From the NCBI GenBank assembly GCA_947625025.1, contig CANQMQ010000002.1, positions 30,348 through 94,347 of the forward strand: a stretch of 64,000 nucleotides of DNA. Reading direction: 5' to 3'. Every line of letters begins with the position of its first letter. Positions within the stretch are counted from its first letter, which is position 1. The DNA comes from an uncultured Clostridia bacterium (lineage in GTDB: Bacteria; Bacillota; Clostridia; Christensenellales; Borkfalkiaceae). Below, piece after piece: positions 48,763-57,096 of the stretch. The notes beneath the pieces are model-generated. The model was not told where the DNA came from. It worked only from the letters and a program-made list of their open reading frames with translations, and ran no database searches. A program made the position numbers and the translations under genes.

Positions 48763-49675
48763 CCTTCCGCACGAGACAGTCATGCTCGATAAGTTTGCTT
48801 CCGATTTGAGCCTCGAGCTCCTCTATGCGGGGCGGGGCATCCTGACGCTTACGAGCGTCAGCGTGGATCGGCCCGGCCTTCGCCTTGCGGGGTTCTTCAG
48901 CTATTTCGATTCGAGGAGAATTTTGCTCATCGGCAACACGGAGCATGAGTACATGCGCTCCTTCGAACCCGCAGTGCGGCAAGAGATGATCCAGAAGCTC
49001 TTCGATTGCGGGGAAATTCCGTGCGTCATTTTCGCACGGGACCTCCCCGTGCTCCCCGAATTCATGGAATGTGCACGGGCTTCGGGCACCCCCATCTTCC
49101 GCACGGGGAAAATCACCACAAATATCATGGCAGACCTCTGCCTGTACCTCACCCGCCTCCTCGCCCCCGCCACCACCGTGCATGCGGGGCTGTTGGACGT
49201 ATTCGGGACGGGCATTCTGATTACGGGGGAGAGCGGCGTAGGAAAGAGCGAGACGGCCATGGAGCTCATCAAGCGTGGGCACCGCCTTGTCGCCGATGAT
49301 TCTGTCATTATCAAGAAGATAGGCAGCGACCTCGTGGGGAGCGCCCCCGAGCGCATCCGCTACTTCATGGAGCTACGCGGCATCGGCATCATCAACGTGA
49401 AGAATATGTATGGCTCGGGCTCCATCTTGGGAGAGAAGGAGGTAGACCTCGCCGTCGAACTCGAACACTGGCGGCAGGATAAGGTATACGACCGCATCGG
49501 GGGAGAGGGTAGCACCGAGGAAATTTTGGGCGTTCAGGTGCCCAAGCTCACCATCCCCGTAAGTCCCGGCAGAAATCTTGCCATCTTAATCGAGGTTGCC
49601 GCCCGTAACTACCGTTTGAAGAGCATGGGTTACGATGCCGCACAGGAACTCATTCAGCGCACCATAGGAAGATAA
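48752..49675 (+). CDS. hprK: HPr kinase/phosphorylase
   Basis: 307 residues from ATG 48752. Phosphorylates HPr on Ser46 to drive carbon catabolite repression. P-loop 'ITGESGVGKSETAMELIKRG' (about 159) and the family signature 'ELRGIGIINVKNMYG' are intact. The start overlaps the end of the HAD gene; upstream in-frame Met codons lack homology. No lgt or other usual neighbour follows; a U32 gene does. Confidence 0.95.
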   Translation: MDFNLPHETVMLDKFASDLSLELLYAGRGILTLTSVSVDRPGLRLAGFFSYFDSRRILLIGNTEHEYMRSFEPAVRQEMIQKLFDCGEIPCVIFARDLPVLPEFMECARASGTPIFRTGKITTNIMADLCLYLTRLLAPATTVHAGLLDVFGTGILITGESGVGKSETAMELIKRGHRLVADDSVIIKKIGSDLVGSAPERIRYFMELRGIGIINVKNMYGSGSILGEKEVDLAVELEHWRQDKVYDRIGGEGSTEEILGVQVPKLTIPVSPGRNLAILIEVAARNYRLKSMGYDAAQELIQRTIGR

Positions 49676-49677
49676 GG

Positions 49678-51780
49678 TTGAACTGCGAACTGCTTGCTCC
49701 CGCGGGGGGCATACAATCGGCACGGGCGGCGCTCTGTTCGGGCGCCGACGCCGTCTATCTCGGGGTACATAAGTTCTCCGCACGGGCAAGTGCCCAAAAT
49801 TTCGGGAACGAAGAACTTTCCGAAGTGTTGGAGTTCGCCCATCTCTTGGGGGCGAAGGTATACGTTGCCCTCAACACCCTCGTGAAGGACAGCGAGACGG
49901 AGGAATTTTTTGAGACGGCACGCCTCGTTTGGAATGCGGGTGCGGACGCCATTCTCCTTCAGGACCTCTTCTTGGGGCGGGAACTTAAAACACGGTACCC
50001 CGAAATCACCCTGCACCTCTCCACGCAGGCGGGGTGTTGCAATGTGTATGGGGCGGAAGTCGCCAAGGAATACGGCTTCTCGCGGGCGGTGCTCGCACGG
50101 GAGACCCCCATATCGGACATCGCCCAAATTTCCAAAATTATCGAGACGGAAGTATTCGTGCAGGGGGCGCTCTGCACCGCCTTTTCGGGGCAGTGCTACT
50201 TCTCCTCCTTCGCGGGCAACATGAGCGGCAACCGCGGGCAATGCAAACAGCCCTGCCGCAAGAAGTATCAGATCGACCGCAAGGGCTTCGAAGAATTCCG
50301 CTACGCCCTCTCCACCTCCGATCTCTACCTCGGGGGAAGGCTTCAAGAGCTCCTAAATGCGGGCGTCAGCTCCCTCAAAATCGAGGGCAGAATGCGGCGG
50401 GAGGAGTACGTTTCGGCAGCCGTAACCCACTACCGTGCCCTGCTTGCGGGGGCAGAAGGGGACTTCGGGCGGCTGCGCCGTGCCTACAACCGCGGCGACT
50501 ACACCGAGGGCCTTGGCTTCGGGCAGAGGCGGGGCTTCCTCTCCCGCGACGTGCAGGGGCACATCGGGGAACATATCGGGGAAGTGACCCTTCGCCGCGG
50601 CATGCCGTTTTGCCGCACTTCCTACCCTGCAGAGCGGGGGGATGGCTTCAAAATTTTACGGCAGGGCCTCGAAGTGGGCGGCGCAACCCTCAGGGAGCGG
50701 GCGGAGAACGGATTTTACCTCTCCTCCCGTGAGCGGCTGAATGCGGGGGATGAGGTGCGGCTTACGACCTGCCTTGCGGACGGTTCCGCCCTTCAGGCTG
50801 CGCGGGTGCGGGAAATTCCGCTCACCCTCCGCTTTGTGGCGGGGGAGGCGCCCGAAGCCGTATGCGGGGACTTTACCTACCGCGGGGAGGCCCCGCTCGC
50901 CCGTGCGGAGCGGGCGCCGCTTACCGAAGCCGAGCTCGTCTCCTGCTTCCAAAGGACGGACGGGCTGCCGCTTTTGCCAAAGTGCACGGTGGAAACGCAA
51001 GACGCCTTCCTCCCCAAATCCGCCCTCAACGCCTTCCGCAGAACTTTCTACGCTTCCTTAAAAGCATATCTGCTTCCCCGCCGCACTCCCTTAGAGCCCG
51101 TGGAGCGAGAAGTAACTATCACACCCGTCAAGGGGCATTTGGAAGCCTGTATTACGGACATGGTATGCCAGTCCGACATCATCATCTATAAACCGAAGGA
51201 TTACCGTAGCCTTTCCCGCCCTGCGGGGGAGAAGGTGTATCTCTACCTGCCGCCCTTCTTCACTTCTCAGGACGAGGCGCTTATCTCTTCCCAAATCAAC
51301 TTGTTCGACGGGCTCTATGCGGAGGGGTATTACGGCATTGCGCTCGCTAAAAAGTACCAAAAGCCCCTGTTTGCGGGTATCGGCTTCAACCTCACCAACC
51401 GCTATGCCGTAGAGGGGGTTTCGGAATGCGCGGCGCAGTTTGCCCTCTCCAAGGAGCTCTCGGCGGCCGAACAGGATGTCCTCTCGGCGGAGGGTGCCTT
51501 CGTGCTCTCTTCGGGCGGCATCAAGCTCATGGACCTCTGTTACTGCCCCTTCGAGAGGAGCTGTGCCTCCTGCGATCGGCGGGATGTTTACCGCCTCACC
51601 GATGAAGCGGGGCGGGTGTTTCCGCTCCGAAGATACCGCATTTCGGGGGACGGGTGCCGCTTTGAGGTGTACAACTGCGCCGCCCTTATGGGGAGCGGCA
51701 GGCTCGCCTCGCGGCTCAGGGATGGGAGCATTGTGCCCGCGGGAACGACGAAGGGACATTCCGAAAGGAGTATGCTATGA
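49678..51780 (+). CDS. U32 family peptidase-like protein (RlhA-type)
   Basis: 700 residues from TTG 49678, two bases after the hprK stop. N-terminal U32 domain ('LLAPAGGIQSARAALCSGAD', 'HLSTQAGCCN', 'GALCTAFSGQCYFSS', 'NRGQCKQPCRKKY') and a C-terminal DUF3656-like region ('DLCYCPFERSC'). Members with this layout, such as E. coli RlhA, take part in 23S rRNA or tRNA hydroxylation with an Fe-S cluster; the conserved Cys set is present. Peptidase activity is doubtful. Confidence 0.87.
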   Translation: MNCELLAPAGGIQSARAALCSGADAVYLGVHKFSARASAQNFGNEELSEVLEFAHLLGAKVYVALNTLVKDSETEEFFETARLVWNAGADAILLQDLFLGRELKTRYPEITLHLSTQAGCCNVYGAEVAKEYGFSRAVLARETPISDIAQISKIIETEVFVQGALCTAFSGQCYFSSFAGNMSGNRGQCKQPCRKKYQIDRKGFEEFRYALSTSDLYLGGRLQELLNAGVSSLKIEGRMRREEYVSAAVTHYRALLAGAEGDFGRLRRAYNRGDYTEGLGFGQRRGFLSRDVQGHIGEHIGEVTLRRGMPFCRTSYPAERGDGFKILRQGLEVGGATLRERAENGFYLSSRERLNAGDEVRLTTCLADGSALQAARVREIPLTLRFVAGEAPEAVCGDFTYRGEAPLARAERAPLTEAELVSCFQRTDGLPLLPKCTVETQDAFLPKSALNAFRRTFYASLKAYLLPRRTPLEPVEREVTITPVKGHLEACITDMVCQSDIIIYKPKDYRSLSRPAGEKVYLYLPPFFTSQDEALISSQINLFDGLYAEGYYGIALAKKYQKPLFAGIGFNLTNRYAVEGVSECAAQFALSKELSAAEQDVLSAEGAFVLSSGGIKLMDLCYCPFERSCASCDRRDVYRLTDEAGRVFPLRRYRISGDGCRFEVYNCAALMGSGRLASRLRDGSIVPAGTTKGHSERSML

Positions 51781-54122
51781 AACGAAGCGCCGAACTGCTT
51801 GAATTCGATAAAATTTTGGGGGCGGCGGCGGGGTACGCCGTGCTCGAAGAGGGCAAGAGCCGCCTTCTTCAAACCGAGCCCGCCTTTCAGCTCGCCGAGG
51901 CAAAGCGGCTCCTCGATACCACCGACGAGGCGACCCGCCTTCTCTTTACGCTCGGCGTAGGGAATGTGGAGTATTTTCCACCTTGCAACGACTATTTGGA
52001 GCGCGCCCAAAAAGGGGCGACGCTCTCCTGTGCGGAGCTCCTCGACTGCGCCCGCCTCCTGCGCTCTGCCAGGGTGATGTATGAATCGGTGACCGCCCTT
52101 GCGGATGAGAACATCGTCATCTTCAGGGACCTCGTAAACCGCCTCACCTTCGAGAAGCGCCTCGAGGAGGAGATCGGGGATAAAATCGTGAGTGCGGACG
52201 CCGTAGCCGATACCGCCAGCGAGAAGCTCTTCGCCCTTCGGCGTGAGATAAGAAGCCTCGGAGAGCGCATCCGTGCCCGCCTCGCGGCTTACCTTTCGGG
52301 AGACGAAAAGAAGTACTTGCAGGATGGCATCGTCACCGTACGCGGAGACCGCTTCGTCATTCCCGTGAAGGCGGAATACAAGCGGAGCATCCGCGGCTTC
52401 ATCCACGACCGTTCGCAGAGCGGGGCGACCGTATTCATCGAACCCGAAGAAGTTTTGGGGATGAACAACGAACTGCGCGACCTCATGATCGATGAGAAGG
52501 AGGAAGTCGAGCGCATCTTGAAGGAGCTCTCGGGCGAACTCGGCAGAAGAAGGGACGCCTTGCTTACAAGCGCGGATGTGCTCGCCGAAATCGATACCTT
52601 CTTCGCCCGTGCGCAGTATGGGTATGCCTACCGCGCCACAAAGCCCTCCGTCAACATGAAGGGAATCGTGGATATCATCAAGGGGCGGCACCCCCTGCTC
52701 GATAAGAAAAAGGCGGTACCCGTGTCCGTAACCGTGGGCGAAACATGCAAATTTTTGCTCATCTCGGGCGCTAACACGGGCGGCAAGACGGTGACCCTCA
52801 AGATGTGCGGACTCTTCTGCCTGATGGCGGCAAGCGGCTTCTTCGTCCCCGCGGGGGAGGGAACGCGGCTCTCCGTTGCGGGCGTCTTTTGCGACGTGGG
52901 GGATAGCCAATCCATCGAGGAAAATCTTTCCACTTTCTCCTCGCACATCGTCAATCTCAAAGAAATCATCGAGGAGGCGGGGGAGTATTCGCTCTGCCTC
53001 ATCGATGAACCGGGCGGCGGAACGGACCCCGAAGAGGGGCAGGCCCTCGCCCGTGCCGTGCTCCTCACCCTCCTCGAAAAGGGGTGCCGCGGCATCGTGA
53101 CCACCCACTATTCCGCCCTCAAGGAGTTTGCTTACGAGACGGAAGGGCTCGAAAACGGGTGCATGGAATTCGATTCCGCCGATTTCAGACCCCTCTTCCG
53201 CCTCAAGACGGGCACCCCCGGCTCCTCCAACGCCCTCGCCATTTGCACCCGCTTGGGGCTGGATCCCGATACGGTGGAGCGGGCAAGGGGATTCCTCTCG
53301 GAGGGAGCGCGGAGCTTCGAGCGGACGGTCCGCGCCGCCGAGCAGAGCAGGATCGAGGCGGAGGCGCTCTCTTTGGAAGCCGAACAGCGCAAAGCCGAGT
53401 GGGAGAACCGCCTTTCGGAGCTTGCCAAGGAGGAGGAGAAGTTCAGGCGGGAGCGGGAAAAGTTCTTGCAGAGCTCCAAGGCAGAGGCAAGGCGGATCGT
53501 CGCAGAGCGCACCGAGCGCGCCGAAGAATTGCTCTCCGAAATGGAGAAACTCTTCGAAAAGGAGAACCTTACGGAGGGCGACCTCGTCCGCGCCCGTACC
53601 CTCAAGAACACGTTAAAGCGGGATACCATGTCCGAAGAGGAGGCTCCGATCCGTGCCGTACCCGTAAACGAAGCCGACCTCAAAGAGGGCATGCGGGTGA
53701 GCATCGGGAGCATGAATGCGGAGGGGGAAGTACGCTCCGTCAACCATAACAAAAAGACGGCCGAAGTGCAGGTGGGCGCCATCCGCGTACGGGCGAACTT
53801 TTCAGACCTCTTCGTCGCCACAAAGAAACGGGAGGAGCGCACGGTTACGGTGACCCGAGACCTCAGAGAGCGGGAGAGCATTCGCCCCGAGATCAACCTC
53901 ATCGGCATGACGACCTCCGAAATGGAGCCCGAACTCATCAAATTTTTGGATGCCGCCGTCATTGCCAACTTCCAGGAAGTGCGGGTGGTGCACGGCATGG
54001 GCACGGGCAAGCTCCGCGCCGCCGTGCATGCCATCTTAAAGAAACATGCGCGGGTGCAGAGTTTCCGCCTCGGCAAATACGGAGAGGGGGAGAGCGGCGT
54101 CACCATCGTCACCCTCAAATAG
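51777..54122 (+). CDS. mutS2: MutS2/RqcU, altered Smr motif
   Basis: 781 residues, overlapping the previous stop by four bases. MutS-like ATPase acting on collided ribosomes or recombination intermediates. Walker A 'SGANTGGKTVTLK' (about 335), Walker B 'LIDEPGGGTDPEEG', followed by a long coiled coil (about 500-620), a KOW-like segment and a C-terminal Smr domain. In the Smr domain the usual LDLRG/LDLHG is 'INLIG' (about 705) and HGKGTG is 'HGMGTG' (about 739), so the acidic/basic pair of the nuclease motif is missing. Confidence 0.93.
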   Translation: MKRSAELLEFDKILGAAAGYAVLEEGKSRLLQTEPAFQLAEAKRLLDTTDEATRLLFTLGVGNVEYFPPCNDYLERAQKGATLSCAELLDCARLLRSARVMYESVTALADENIVIFRDLVNRLTFEKRLEEEIGDKIVSADAVADTASEKLFALRREIRSLGERIRARLAAYLSGDEKKYLQDGIVTVRGDRFVIPVKAEYKRSIRGFIHDRSQSGATVFIEPEEVLGMNNELRDLMIDEKEEVERILKELSGELGRRRDALLTSADVLAEIDTFFARAQYGYAYRATKPSVNMKGIVDIIKGRHPLLDKKKAVPVSVTVGETCKFLLISGANTGGKTVTLKMCGLFCLMAASGFFVPAGEGTRLSVAGVFCDVGDSQSIEENLSTFSSHIVNLKEIIEEAGEYSLCLIDEPGGGTDPEEGQALARAVLLTLLEKGCRGIVTTHYSALKEFAYETEGLENGCMEFDSADFRPLFRLKTGTPGSSNALAICTRLGLDPDTVERARGFLSEGARSFERTVRAAEQSRIEAEALSLEAEQRKAEWENRLSELAKEEEKFRREREKFLQSSKAEARRIVAERTERAEELLSEMEKLFEKENLTEGDLVRARTLKNTLKRDTMSEEEAPIRAVPVNEADLKEGMRVSIGSMNAEGEVRSVNHNKKTAEVQVGAIRVRANFSDLFVATKKREERTVTVTRDLRERESIRPEINLIGMTTSEMEPELIKFLDAAVIANFQEVRVVHGMGTGKLRAAVHAILKKHARVQSFRLGKYGEGESGVTIVTLK

Positions 54123-54193
54123 GGGAGGACAAGGCATAATCGGAGGGCGTACCCCATAGAATGGGATATAAGTTTTCGGTTTGAGGTACACTG

Positions 54194-54898
54194 TTGAAAA
54201 AGCCTTCCGCCCGCGCCGTATCCGCCCTTACCAACCTTGCCCTATCCCTCATTCTCATCGCCGTAGCCGTCGTCTGCTTTCTGCCCTACGCCCCGCCCGC
54301 CGCAAAGCTCGAGGAGGGGGTATGGAGAAAGGGGAATTCGGAGGACGGCGTCTCCCTCATGATAAACGTCTATTGGGGGACGGATATCGTCTATCAAATG
54401 CTCGATGTCTTGGATGATTACGGCGCCCGTGCCACCTTCTTTCTCGGGGGGAGCTGGGCGGACGACAACGTGGACTGCGTGAAGGAAATTGCTTCCCGCG
54501 GGCACGAGATCGGCTCGCACGGGTACTTCCACCGCAGCCACGATACCTTGGATTACGCTGCCAACGTGCAGGAGATCAGAACGAGCGTAGAGTTTTTATC
54601 CCTCATCATCAAAAGGCCCGTCACCCTCTTCGCACCCCCATCGGGGGCGTATTCGGAGGATACGCTCTCCGCCTGCCGCGCCTTGGGGCTCAAAGCGGTG
54701 CTTTGGAGCAAGGATACCGTCGATTGGCGGGATAAGGAGGAGGCCCTCTGCCTCACACGGGCCACTGAGGACGTTTCGGGGGGAGACCTCATCCTGATGC
54801 ACCCCATGGAGCACACCTTAAGGGCGCTCCCCAAAATACTTGAAAGCTACGCGGAGCGCGGGCTTCGCGCCGTCACAGTCGGGGAAAACCTCGGCTGA
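54194..54898 (+). CDS. Polysaccharide deacetylase-like protein without the catalytic Asp pair
   Basis: 234 residues from TTG 54194 (SD GAGGT, 54183-54187). One N-terminal transmembrane helix (about 14-32), then a NodB domain. The usual TFDDGP is 'MINVYWGTD' (56-64), so both acidic residues of the motif are replaced by N and V. The metal histidines remain (H109 and H113 in 'GSHGYFHRSH'), as do 'FAPPSGAYS' and 'WSKDTVDW'. It may bind glycan without deacetylating it, or use another base. Confidence 0.8.
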   Translation: MKKPSARAVSALTNLALSLILIAVAVVCFLPYAPPAAKLEEGVWRKGNSEDGVSLMINVYWGTDIVYQMLDVLDDYGARATFFLGGSWADDNVDCVKEIASRGHEIGSHGYFHRSHDTLDYAANVQEIRTSVEFLSLIIKRPVTLFAPPSGAYSEDTLSACRALGLKAVLWSKDTVDWRDKEEALCLTRATEDVSGGDLILMHPMEHTLRALPKILESYAERGLRAVTVGENLG

Positions 54899-54910
54899 AG
54901 GAAGAGAATT

Positions 54911-56146
54911 ATGATACAGACAAAAGAATTGGATAGCGGCGTTCGCGTCATTGTCAAGCGCATGGAGGGGCTTCTCTCCGTCACGATGGGGGTACTCGTG
55001 GGTACGGGCGCCGCCTTCGAAACCGATGAGGAAGACGGCATCTCCCACTTCATCGAACACATGCAGTTCAAGGGGACGCCTACGCGCACCGCCTTCGAAA
55101 TTTCGGATGCCTTCGATGCCTTGGGGGTACAGGTAAACGCCTTCACGGGCAAGGATATGACGTGTTACTACGCGAAGTCTACTTCCGACCACGCCGCCGA
55201 GGCCTTCTCGCTCCTTGCCGACCTCTTCCTGAATGCCAACTTCCCCGAAGAGGAGATGAAGCGGGAGAAGGGGGTGGTGCTCGAAGAAATTCACATGGAC
55301 GAGGATTCCCCCGAAGATCTCTGCCTCGACCTCCTCTCCCGTGCCGCATTCGGGAAGGCGAATTACGGCAGAAACATCTTGGGCCCCGCCGCCAATGTGC
55401 GCCGCTTCACGCGGGAAGATCTCTTCCGCTACAAGGAAGAGCGGTACTGCCCGCAGAACATCGTCGTCTCCTTTGCGGGCAACATCGGGGTAGAGGAGGC
55501 CGTAAAACTCGCCGATACCTACTTCGGCTCCCTCAAGGGCAATTCTTTCAACGACCGTCCCAAGGAAGTGGTGCACCACAAGAGCCACCTCTTCAAGAAG
55601 AAGCCCATCGAACAGGCGCACTTTGCCATCGGCTTCCCCTGCCTCGCCCGAGACGATGAGAAGGTCCCCGCGGCACAGGTGATGAATGCCATCTTGGGCG
55701 GCGGCATGAGTTCCCGCCTCTTCAAGCGGGTGCGCGAAGAGCTTGGCCTCGCGTATTCTGTGTATTCCTTCACTTCCCACTATGCGGAGACGGGGCTTCT
55801 CACCGTGTACGCCGCCGTCAATCCCCAAAAGGCGCAGGCGGCCTTGGAGGCGGTGCGCGAAGTCTTAGAGACCTTTGCAAGGGAGGGGGCGAGCGAAGAA
55901 GAGTTCTTCCGCGGCAGGGAACAGCTCAAATCGGGCAGCATCTTCTCGCAGGAGAACACCTCCTCCCAGATGCTCCTCTATGGCAGGACGCTCCTGTATA
56001 CGGGAGAGGTATACGATTTCGAGAAGCGGATGGCGGAAATTACCGCCCTCACCCCCGAAGATCTCTTGCCCGTGCTTCGCTCTCTCAAGTGTTCCGAGGT
56101 GGCGATGGCGACCGTCGGCAACCTCGAAGAGAAGCTGAAGTTATGA
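54911..56146 (+). CDS. M16 zinc metallopeptidase
   Basis: 411 residues. Inverted zinc motif HFIEH (46-50) with the distal Glu in 'VVLEEIHMDEDSPED', and the C-terminal 'GGGMSSRLFKRVREELGLAYS', the standard MPP/YmxG pair of domains. Cytosolic. No second M16 subunit is adjacent, so it is probably a homodimer. SD AAGGAAGAG is upstream. It overlaps the next gene by four bases. Confidence 0.92.
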   Translation: MIQTKELDSGVRVIVKRMEGLLSVTMGVLVGTGAAFETDEEDGISHFIEHMQFKGTPTRTAFEISDAFDALGVQVNAFTGKDMTCYYAKSTSDHAAEAFSLLADLFLNANFPEEEMKREKGVVLEEIHMDEDSPEDLCLDLLSRAAFGKANYGRNILGPAANVRRFTREDLFRYKEERYCPQNIVVSFAGNIGVEEAVKLADTYFGSLKGNSFNDRPKEVVHHKSHLFKKKPIEQAHFAIGFPCLARDDEKVPAAQVMNAILGGGMSSRLFKRVREELGLAYSVYSFTSHYAETGLLTVYAAVNPQKAQAALEAVREVLETFAREGASEEEFFRGREQLKSGSIFSQENTSSQMLLYGRTLLYTGEVYDFEKRMAEITALTPEDLLPVLRSLKCSEVAMATVGNLEEKLKL

Positions 56147-56619
56147 AGTGCAATGGGTTTGCGCCCGTGTTCGACGGGGAGAGCAGGCTCCTCATCTTGG
56201 GGAGCTTCCCGAGCGTGAAGAGCAGGGAAGAGGGGTTTTACTACGGCAACCCGCGCAACCGCTTCTGGAGCACCCTCTGCGCCTATTTCGGGGAGGAAGT
56301 GCCGGAAAGCGTAGAGGAAAAGAAACGCTTTCTTCTCAAAAATCACATCGTCCTTTGGGACATGGTATCCACCTGTGAGATAGAGGGCTCCTCGGATGCT
56401 TCCATCCGCGGAGCGCAGTACATCGACCTTTCTTCCCTCATGCAATCGGCGAAGATCGAGAAAATTTTCTGCAACGGGGCGCTCTCCTATTCCGCCCTCG
56501 AAGCGCAGCATCCTGCTCTTCTTCCCATCGCCCTGCGGCTTCCTTCCACCTCGCCCGCCAACCCCCGCTTTTCGAAAGAAGCGTGGTTTGAGGCCCTCTC
56601 CCTCGTATTTCCGCGCTGA
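56143..56619 (+). CDS. DNA-deoxyinosine glycosylase (UDG superfamily)
   Basis: 158 residues from ATG 56143, overlapping the M16 stop (ATGA). Removes deaminated purines (hypoxanthine) or related bases. Landmarks are 'LLILGSFPSVKSREEGFYYG', 'NPRNRFW', 'VLWDMVSTCEIEGSSDASI' and the C-terminal 'LPSTSPANPRF'. This is family 6 (HDG), similar in shape to MUG/UDG. Confidence 0.88.
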   Translation: MKCNGFAPVFDGESRLLILGSFPSVKSREEGFYYGNPRNRFWSTLCAYFGEEVPESVEEKKRFLLKNHIVLWDMVSTCEIEGSSDASIRGAQYIDLSSLMQSAKIEKIFCNGALSYSALEAQHPALLPIALRLPSTSPANPRFSKEAWFEALSLVFPR

Positions 56620-56664
56620 AAAAGGCCTCAGCGAAGGGGCGGGGCGCAAATTTCGCGTAAAGTA

Positions 56665-56693
56665 TTGACAAACGCGCCCAAATGCGTTACAAT
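56665..56693 (+). promoter_or_regulatory. Promoter of acpP
   Basis: TTGACA (56665-56670), 17-bp spacer, TACAAT (56688-56693). Confidence 0.85.
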
Positions 56694-56739
56694 GGGAAAA
56701 AAGGAAAATATGGCTCCCAAAGAGCCCTCGGAGGTTTTT

Positions 56740-56967
56740 ATGTTTGAGAAAATTTGCAAGATGCTCGCGGATCAGTTGAACGTACCCGTGGAATCCATTC
56801 ATCCCGAATCCGAAGTCGTGAAGGACCTCGGCGCCGACTCCCTCGACGTCGTAGAGCTCATGATGGCGCTCGAAGATGAATACGGCATCACCCTTCCCGA
56901 GGCGGAAGTGGAGAACGTCCACACGGTGCAGGATATCGTCACCATGATGGAAGGCCTTCTGAAGTAA
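56740..56967 (+). CDS. acpP: Acyl carrier protein
   Basis: 75 residues from ATG 56740 (SD GGAGG, 56730-56734). Carries acyl chains on 4'-phosphopantetheine attached to the Ser of 'LGADSLDVVELMMALED'. Acidic, all-helical. It has its own promoter and terminator and no fab genes are next to it, unlike the usual fabD-fabG-acpP order. Confidence 0.95.
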   Translation: MFEKICKMLADQLNVPVESIHPESEVVKDLGADSLDVVELMMALEDEYGITLPEAEVENVHTVQDIVTMMEGLLK

Positions 56968-56980
56968 GTTTTCTGCGTAC

Positions 56981-57007
56981 GGGCGCCCTGCAGGGCGCCC
57001 TTTTTTT
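56981..57007 (+). terminator. Terminator after acpP
   Basis: Self-complementary 20-base stem-loop (56981-57000) followed by seven Ts. Confidence 0.9.
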
Positions 57008-57061
57008 ATGCGATGAAGTTTATCCAAACGCTGCCCGTTTTTGTGAAATTTCCGAAAAGCC

Positions 57062-57090
57062 TTGCATGGAGGAAATGTTTTCGCTATAAT
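57062..57090 (+). promoter_or_regulatory. Promoter of the GH31 gene
   Basis: TTGCAT (57062-57067), 17-bp spacer, TATAAT (57085-57090). ATG 57097 is 6 bases beyond: leaderless. Confidence 0.85.
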
Positions 57091-57096
57091 GGAGAT

